Assembly: GCA_900079765.1 (NCBI GenBank)
Contig: LT599017.1
Location: 992,001-1,056,000, forward strand
From: an uncultured Eubacteriales bacterium
GTDB lineage: Bacteria; Bacillota; Clostridia; Oscillospirales; Oscillospiraceae
Reading direction: 5' to 3'
Length of the DNA: 64,000 nucleotides
Made by a program: the position numbers and the translations under genes. Positions 59,166-64,000 of the stretch are shown piece after piece. Numbering within the stretch: the stretch's first letter is position 1; each line of letters starts with the position of its first letter. Below the pieces are notes generated by a model. It saw only the letters and a list, made by a program, of their open reading frames with translations. It was not told where the DNA came from and did no database searches.

Positions 59166-59181
59166 CGGAAATAAGTCAAGG

Positions 59182-59225
59182 GGCCAGGTTACCACACAGA
59201 AATGGTAACCTGGCCTCATTTTTTT
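59182..59225 (+). terminator. Rho-independent terminator of the selenium cluster
   Basis: GGCCAGGTTACCA with its complement, loop CACAGAAA, followed by TCATTTTTTT. Confidence 0.93.
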
Positions 59226-59352
59226 CTGACGCAAACGAAATGCCCTTGTTTGAAGTAACCCTCCATTTTGGCCTGCGGAGGGAATTTTTCCACTCGCACA
59301 AGGCGCCAACAGCCTCCTGCCCTAATATCATGGGGAGAAGGGAGTTGGTCAC

Positions 59353-60108
59353 ATGGATGTGAATAATTACAGCAATTTGGAGCAGATACGGCTCGATCAG
59401 GGAGCCGACAAGTGCAGGGAGGCGTTCAGCCAGCTCTTTCAAAGGGAACCATGGCGCGCCATTGGTCTGATGAACGACAGCGCCTTCACCTTTCCCTGCC
59501 TGTACATCCTGCTTGGGCAAATTGAAGAGCTGCATATCAAGCGGCACTTAAACCAGCGCAATGCCATCGCCGTAGAGATCATAAACCAAATCAGACTTCC
59601 TGGAGCCGCTGAAGTCAATTATCTCGCCTCAAAGCAAGATTCAGCACAACCCATTCTCAAATGGATCCTGGAGACCGGTGCAGTCGAGGAGATCCCCGAG
59701 GACGACTATGAGGAGATCATGGAGGTAGCTGTCTCGGTGTTAATAAACACGTATGGGGACAGAGAGATCCTGCCGCTGGTGGCCGAGCTGATTTTTAAGC
59801 GTAACAGGAAAGGACGTTATATCCATGACCTGGTATTTGCTTTATTCCGGATCGGTGATCCTCAGGTCTTAAAACTGATTGTCGAGCACATTCGGTCTTC
59901 AGACGCAAAAGACGCTAAGCTGGCCGCCGAGCTGCTGAATATAGACGAGCCGGGCGGCGGGGAAGAACGATGTGAGAAATACCTTAGCTGGCTCAACGAG
60001 AATGAGCCGTATTTGTATTTCACGGGCGAGTGTTTTCAGTATGCAAGCAGGCCGACCTTTGCCGCCGTTGATCTGGAGCGAAAAGGCCGGGAGGAGGGGA
60101 AAATATGA
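59353..60108 (+). CDS. Unrecognised protein coupled to Tgl, HEAT-repeat-like in part
   Basis: 251 residues. No family recognised. It is soluble and acidic, predicted largely helical, with no signal peptide. The middle and C-terminal part has units reminiscent of HEAT repeats (ILPLVAELIFKRNRKGRY; VFALFRIGDPQVLKLIVEH; AKDAKLAAELLNIDEP). The N-terminal part has REPWRAIGLMNDSAFTFPCLY. Its stop overlaps the ATG of the transglutaminase gene by four bases, so the two proteins are made together. That points to a spore-coat, chaperone or substrate partner of Tgl. The function is not known. Confidence 0.7.
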   Translation: MDVNNYSNLEQIRLDQGADKCREAFSQLFQREPWRAIGLMNDSAFTFPCLYILLGQIEELHIKRHLNQRNAIAVEIINQIRLPGAAEVNYLASKQDSAQPILKWILETGAVEEIPEDDYEEIMEVAVSVLINTYGDREILPLVAELIFKRNRKGRYIHDLVFALFRIGDPQVLKLIVEHIRSSDAKDAKLAAELLNIDEPGGGEERCEKYLSWLNENEPYLYFTGECFQYASRPTFAAVDLERKGREEGKI

Positions 60109-60950
60109 TTCTGATATCCGGTTCCCCCCTCCAAATAAATGACCTCGCCGGCGAATACGCTGAAAACAGCGTGGAGCGGCAGGTGTTGGAGCAGATGGCC
60201 GGCAGCACCGCGACCTACCGCTACGACTCCCTGGATCAGCTCAAGTTCGAACTCACCCTGCGCGGGAGAATCGTTGACGCTGCAGTGGCGCTCAACCGCA
60301 GCGGACTTAACTTTGCCGCATTCCATAAGTCGAGATGCAATCCGGATTATTGGGAGAGAACCGATAACGGCGGGTTTCTTCTCAAAAGCGATGTGAAACC
60401 CAGCGACGCGATCAGGGATATCTTTATGAACGGCAACTTATATGCCACGGAATGCGCGACCGCTATGGTCATCGTGTATTACGGTGCTCTTCTGGAGGTC
60501 TATTCAGAGGAAGTATTCAACAGGCTGTTTTCCTCGATCTATCTGATGGACTGGCATGAGCTGGACCCGCTGCTCAGCGAGGTGGGCACACCGAGACAGG
60601 TGGCGGATATACTCCTGGGGGACCGGTGCTACTTCAGAAACCCAGAGGTAAGCCCGCTGACCCCCGAGCTGCAGGGCGAAAACGTCATCGTCCTGCCGAA
60701 TGGGCTGTTCTATGGCCATGGCCTGGGCATAGCGCCCGCCGACTACTTCATCCGCGTGCTGAATGCGAATCGGATGGAGGGCGCGACCCAATCGGCCTAT
60801 TTTATGGAGAATTACGCCGCGCGTCCTGACTTTAAACGCCTGGAGGCGGCAGGCAGAGTCCCCGCCCGGCAGTCCCCAGCCCAACAGCCCTCCACCCAGA
60901 GGACCTCCGCCCTGCGCTGGCGCCCCTTCCCGCCGCCGATCATGCGCTAG
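60105..60950 (+). CDS. tgl: Spore-coat protein-glutamine gamma-glutamyltransferase
   Basis: 281 residues. Most of the length aligns by memory with Bacillus Tgl: QLKFELTLRGRIVDAA, catalytic Cys117 in YATECATAMVIVYYGAL, then YLMDWHELDP, ENVIVLPNGLFYGHGLGI and a final ATQSAYFMENYAARPD. Bacillus Tgl is about 245 residues; here about 30 extra C-terminal residues are rich in Pro, Gln and Ser (RQSPAQQPSTQRTS). The enzyme makes epsilon-(gamma-glutamyl)lysine crosslinks in the spore coat. The start overlaps the upstream gene by four bases. It marks the organism as a spore former. Confidence 0.92.
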   Translation: MILISGSPLQINDLAGEYAENSVERQVLEQMAGSTATYRYDSLDQLKFELTLRGRIVDAAVALNRSGLNFAAFHKSRCNPDYWERTDNGGFLLKSDVKPSDAIRDIFMNGNLYATECATAMVIVYYGALLEVYSEEVFNRLFSSIYLMDWHELDPLLSEVGTPRQVADILLGDRCYFRNPEVSPLTPELQGENVIVLPNGLFYGHGLGIAPADYFIRVLNANRMEGATQSAYFMENYAARPDFKRLEAAGRVPARQSPAQQPSTQRTSALRWRPFPPPIMR

Positions 60951-60993
60951 TGCGCATATCATCCAGTGGTGCTTTGCATGGCTGTGGTATTAT

Positions 60994-61033
60994 AAAGGAA
61001 AGGGACGCCCTCTTTGGGGCGTCCCTTTCCTTT
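60994..61033 (+). terminator. Rho-independent terminator after tgl
   Basis: AAAGGAAAGGGACGCCC with its complement around a short loop ends in CCTTT; no long T-run follows, but the 17-bp stem with A- and T-rich ends is strong. Confidence 0.8.
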
Positions 61034-61057
61034 GCACATAAGCGCGGGAGCCTATCC

Positions 61058-61085
61058 TTGACATTTTGGCCGATTATGATATGAT
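61058..61085 (+). promoter_or_regulatory. Promoter ahead of the hydrogenase-maturation leader
   Basis: TTGACA (61058-61063), 16-base spacer, TATGAT (61080-61085). A strong sigma-A type promoter about 110 bases before a terminator and 160 before the first gene. Confidence 0.75.
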
Positions 61086-61196
61086 TTTAGACAATCTGAG
61101 TTGCGAGAATGATCTTTCAACAAAGTGGTCTGAACTGAATACTGACACAAAGATTCGTTCTGCGTGAAAGGCACAGTCATTAATATCAAGGGATTG

Positions 61197-61223
61197 ATGC
61201 GCTTTTCATAAGCGCATTTTTTT
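61197..61223 (+). terminator. Terminator inside the leader of the hyd genes
   Basis: ATGCGCTT-TTCAT-AAGCGCAT followed by TTTTTTT, only 22 bases before the first ATG. Since a promoter lies upstream at 61058, it either ends a roughly 130-nt RNA or attenuates the operon. Confidence 0.8.
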
Positions 61224-61244
61224 ATTGAAATGGGAGTGTAAAGC

Positions 61245-61508
61245 ATGGAAACAAGGGTGGCTATCCTCGGCATCATCGTTGAAAACCCCGATTCGGTAGA
61301 ACGGCTCAACGGTATACTGCATGAATATGCGCAATACATCATCGGGCGTATGGGTATTCCCTATCCGGCGAGAAGCGTTTCCATCATCAGCGTTGCCGTC
61401 GACGCCCCGCAGGATGTCATCAGCGCCCTGTCCGGCAAGGTGGGCAAGCTGCCCGGCATCACAGTGAAGACGGCTTACTCCAACGTAGGTGCGAAGCATG
61501 AGCTATGA
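61245..61508 (+). CDS. TM1266-like iron-only hydrogenase system regulator
   Basis: 87 residues of the small ACT-like family found with FeFe-hydrogenase maturation genes (ILGIIVENPDSVERLNGIL; EYAQYIIGRMGIPYPAR; SIISVAVDAPQDVISALSGKV). GGGAGTGT precedes the ATG. It overlaps hydE by 11 bases. Known as a putative regulator; its ligand is unsettled. Confidence 0.88.
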   Translation: METRVAILGIIVENPDSVERLNGILHEYAQYIIGRMGIPYPARSVSIISVAVDAPQDVISALSGKVGKLPGITVKTAYSNVGAKHEL

Positions 61509-62550
61509 CGTGAAAGCGCTGATCGACAAGCTGGAAAGGGACCGAACGCTCAGCCGGGACGAGTATTTGGAGCTGCTGGAGAGCCGGTCGCCGGAAGGAG
61601 ACCAATACCTCTTTGAGCGCTCGCGCGCGGTCAGGCACGCGGTATATGGGCATGACGTATATATGCGCGGACTGATCGAGTTTACGAATTACTGTAAAAA
61701 CGACTGCTACTATTGCGGCATCCGCAAAAGTAACCGCGACGCGGACCGGTACCGGCTGACCCAGGAACAGATTTTGGAGTGCTGCGCCGCCGGCTATGAG
61801 CTGGGCTTTCGCACCTTTGTGCTGCAGGGAGGGGAGGACCCCTTCTATACGCGGGACAAGGTCGTGGCCCTCGTACGTGCCATCAAAAGGGAGCATCCCG
61901 ACTGCGCGCTGACGCTCTCTATCGGAGAGCAGAGCCGCGAGAGCTATCAGGCCTATTTTGACGCGGGGGCGGACCGCTATCTGCTCCGCCACGAGACGGC
62001 CAACAACGAGCACTATGAGCGGCTCCACCCCGGGGAGATGTCTCTTCGTAACCGCAAGGAGTGCCTCTTCACCCTCAAGGCGATCGGCTATCAGGTGGGG
62101 TGCGGGTTTATGGTGGGCTCGCCCTGCCAGACCAATGAATGCCTTGCGGACGACCTGCTCTTCCTCAAGGAGCTTGACCCCCACATGGTGGGTATCGGCC
62201 CCTTTATCCCGCACAGCCAAACGCCCTTTGCACAGGAAAGCGCGGGCAGTCTGGAGCTCACGCTGTTTTTGCTGGGTGTCATCCGGCTCATGCTGCCCCA
62301 GGCGCTGCTGCCCGCGACGACCGCACTGGGGACCATCCATCCGCAGGGGAGGGAGCAGGGCATTTTGGCGGGTGCGAACGTGGTGATGCCCAATCTCTCC
62401 CCCGTCGGCGTGCGCAGCAAATACATGCTCTATAACAACAAAATCTGTACCGGCGACGAGGCCGCGGAGTGCCGCTGGTGCATGAATAGCCGAATGGAGG
62501 GTATCGGCTATCACCTGGCTGTCTCCAGGGGCGACTATAAAGCAGAATAA
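61498..62550 (+). CDS. hydE: [FeFe]-hydrogenase maturase HydE (radical SAM)
   Basis: 350 residues from ATG 61498 with AGGTG upstream. The radical-SAM cluster motif C-x3-C-x2-C appears in EFTNYCKNDCYYCGIRKS near residue 62. Then VLQGGEDPFYTRDKVV, RHETANNEHYERLHPGEMS, VGSPCQTNECLADDLLFL, and a C-terminal cysteine set in AAECRWCMNSRMEGIGY. HydE helps build the dithiomethylamine bridge of the H-cluster. It sits between the TM1266-like gene and hydG, 53 bases upstream of the latter. Confidence 0.94.
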   Translation: MSYDVKALIDKLERDRTLSRDEYLELLESRSPEGDQYLFERSRAVRHAVYGHDVYMRGLIEFTNYCKNDCYYCGIRKSNRDADRYRLTQEQILECCAAGYELGFRTFVLQGGEDPFYTRDKVVALVRAIKREHPDCALTLSIGEQSRESYQAYFDAGADRYLLRHETANNEHYERLHPGEMSLRNRKECLFTLKAIGYQVGCGFMVGSPCQTNECLADDLLFLKELDPHMVGIGPFIPHSQTPFAQESAGSLELTLFLLGVIRLMLPQALLPATTALGTIHPQGREQGILAGANVVMPNLSPVGVRSKYMLYNNKICTGDEAAECRWCMNSRMEGIGYHLAVSRGDYKAE

Positions 62551-62603
62551 ACGCAATCAACTAACGGGGAAGAAGTTTCTGACCCAGAAGGAAGGAAAAA
62601 ACA

Positions 62604-64000
62604 ATGTACGATCCCAGATCCCTGCAGGCGGAAGAGTTTATCTCCCATGAAGAGGTGCTTGAGACCCTTGCCTATGCCGAGGAGAACAAGCATAACGAGG
62701 CCCTGATCGACGCCATCCTTACAAAGGCCAGGCAGCGCAAGGGCCTTACCCACAGGGAGAGCGCGGTCTTGCTCAACTGCGATCTCGAGGAAAAGAACCG
62801 GGAGATCTATGCCCTGGCGGAGCAGATCAAAAAGGACTTTTACGGCAACCGCATCGTCATGTTTGCCCCTCTGTATTTGTCCAACTACTGTGTCAACGGC
62901 TGCGTCTATTGCCCCTACCATCTCAAAAATCAGCATATCGCCAGAAAAAAGCTGACCCAGGAAGAGGTCGCCCTCGAAGTGACTGCGCTGCAGGACATGG
63001 GGCATAAACGGCTGGCCATCGAGGCCGGCGAGGATCCTGTGAACAGCCCCATCGAATACATTCTCGAATGTATCAACACAATCTACGGCGTCAAACATAA
63101 AAACGGGGCCATCCGCCGGGTCAACGTGAATATCGCGGCCACAACTGTGGAGAATTATCGTAAGCTCCACGACGCCGGGATCGGCACCTATATTCTCTTT
63201 CAGGAGACCTATCACAGGGAAAGCTATGAACGGCTCCATCCCACCGGCCCCAAGCATAACTACGCCTACCATACCGAGGCGATGGATCGGGCGATGCAGG
63301 GCGGCATCGACGATGTCGGTCTGGGCGTGCTGTTTGGGCTGGAGCGTTACCGCTACGAATTTGCCGCGCTGCTGATGCACGCCGAGCACCTGGAGGCCGC
63401 GCATGGCGTCGGCCCCCACACGATCAGCGTGCCCAGGATCCGCCGTGCCGACGATATCGACCCCAGCGCCTTCGACAACGGCATTGACGACGACACCTTT
63501 GCCAAGATCATTGCCTGCATCCGGATATCGGTCCCCTATACGGGCATGATCGTCTCCACCCGGGAGAGTCAGGCCTGCCGGGAAAAGGTGCTTCGCCTGG
63601 GCGTTTCCCAGATCAGCGGCGGGTCCCGCACCAGCGTGGGCGGATACTACGAACCCGAGCCGGAGGATGAAAAATCCGAGCAGTTCGACGTCAGCGACAG
63701 GAGGACCCTGGACGAAGTCGTGAAGTGGCTGATGGAGCTTGGGTATATCCCCAGTTTTTGCACCGCCTGCTACCGCGAGGGCAGGACGGGGGACCGGTTT
63801 ATGAGCCTGTGCAAGAGCGGGCAGATTCAAAACTGCTGCCATCCCAACGCGCTGATGACGCTGAAGGAATACCTGATGGACTACGCCTCTGACCGAACGA
63901 GAACCCTTGGTGAGGACCTGATCGAGGCAGAGATATGCAATATCCCAAAGGAAAAAGTGCGCCAGCTGGTCCGCGATAACCTCGCGCACATTGAGCATGG
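62604..64000 (+). CDS. hydG: [FeFe]-hydrogenase maturase HydG (3' end cut by window edge)
   Basis: 465 codons visible, about the full length of HydG. Starts MYDPRSLQAEEFIS; GAAGGAAA lies upstream. Radical-SAM motif C-x3-C-x2-C in SNYCVNGCVYCPYHLKN near residue 95. Further landmarks: GEDPVNSPIEYILEC, FQETYHRESYERLHP, HTISVPRIRRADDIDP and the C-terminal cluster site FCTACYREGRTGDRFM followed by QIQNCCHP. HydG cleaves tyrosine to give the CO and CN ligands of the H-cluster. No stop codon is reached before 64000; only the last few residues are missing. Confidence 0.95.
   Translation, partial: MYDPRSLQAEEFISHEEVLETLAYAEENKHNEALIDAILTKARQRKGLTHRESAVLLNCDLEEKNREIYALAEQIKKDFYGNRIVMFAPLYLSNYCVNGCVYCPYHLKNQHIARKKLTQEEVALEVTALQDMGHKRLAIEAGEDPVNSPIEYILECINTIYGVKHKNGAIRRVNVNIAATTVENYRKLHDAGIGTYILFQETYHRESYERLHPTGPKHNYAYHTEAMDRAMQGGIDDVGLGVLFGLERYRYEFAALLMHAEHLEAAHGVGPHTISVPRIRRADDIDPSAFDNGIDDDTFAKIIACIRISVPYTGMIVSTRESQACREKVLRLGVSQISGGSRTSVGGYYEPEPEDEKSEQFDVSDRRTLDEVVKWLMELGYIPSFCTACYREGRTGDRFMSLCKSGQIQNCCHPNALMTLKEYLMDYASDRTRTLGEDLIEAEICNIPKEKVRQLVRDNLAHIEH

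Noticed and set aside
61051-61169. A protein fragment upstream of the hydrogenase-maturation genes
   Set aside because: One frame is open for about 40 codons, but it has no convincing start or ribosome site, overlaps a consensus promoter, and matches no family I know.

Overview
The window looks like a chromosomal segment of a GC-rich, spore-forming anaerobic Firmicute, most likely Oscillospiraceae-like (the Flavonifractor / Oscillibacter / Intestinimonas type). The reasons are: [FeFe]-hydrogenase maturases (HydE, HydG), a spore-coat transglutaminase (Tgl), YesM/YesN and AgrC/LytTR two-component systems, lipoproteins with low-complexity Ser/Ala/Pro linkers, strong AGGAGG ribosome sites, Rho-independent terminators, a T-box leader, and GC-rich codon use that creates long antisense open frames. 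The taxon is an inference. No rRNA, tRNA, CRISPR array, phage or transposase gene was seen.

Layout. 1-3.5 kb (minus): a tRNA-modification operon mnmA - tcdA - cysteine desulfurase - ttcA-like (cut by the window edge). 3.6-13.3 kb (plus): a YesN/YesM two-component system, two sugar-binding proteins (one membrane-anchored, probably sensory), then mglB-mglA-mglC for galactose-type sugar uptake. A palindrome-rich element with a duplicated gene end sits between yesN and yesM. 13.3-20.3 kb (minus): a GNAT enzyme and a methionine synthesis operon (metB-like gene, stand-alone MetH reactivation domain, MetH core, homocysteine methyltransferase/MTHFR fusion) behind a Met-type T-box. 20.4-25.1 kb (plus): a Met-uptake operon (M20 deacylase, metN, metI, metQ, cupredoxin-like protein) behind a terminator and a short ORF that begins M-C-M-C-R-M, a candidate attenuation leader peptide.

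25.1-36.1 kb: three family-3 glycoside hydrolases around an AgrC/LytTR-type two-component system. Two of them have permuted domain order and a membrane helix at each end. 36.1-41.6 kb: a MacA/MacB-like ABC system divergent from a TetR regulator, with overlapping promoters over a 13-bp palindrome, and a small GNAT protein. 41.9-48.8 kb: a galactitol-type PTS operon of unknown substrate (IIB, IIC, DapA-family aldolase, 2-hydroxyacid dehydrogenase, ribulose-phosphate epimerase, IIA, PRD regulator). 49.0-52.8 kb: a glycine-betaine ABC importer followed by a BusR-like GntR/TrkA_C regulator. 53.0-53.9 kb: ribosomal protein L25/Ctc and a small membrane protein.

53.9-59.2 kb: a selenium-metabolism cluster (LysR regulator and class V aminotransferase, divergent from YedE, TusA/YedF-like, DUF3343, C_GCAxxG_C_C and TDT-type transporter genes). 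59.3-61.0 kb: an unrecognised protein translationally coupled to Tgl. 61.0-64.0 kb: a promoter, a leader with a terminator, then the TM1266-like regulator, hydE and hydG (cut by the window edge).

Recurring themes are sulfur and selenium handling (tRNA thiolation, Met synthesis and uptake, selenium genes) and control by RNA leaders. The most interesting regions are the divergent methionine locus with two different RNA attenuators, the element inserted behind yesN, the permuted membrane-anchored GH3 cluster, the undefined PTS operon, and the coupled partner of Tgl.
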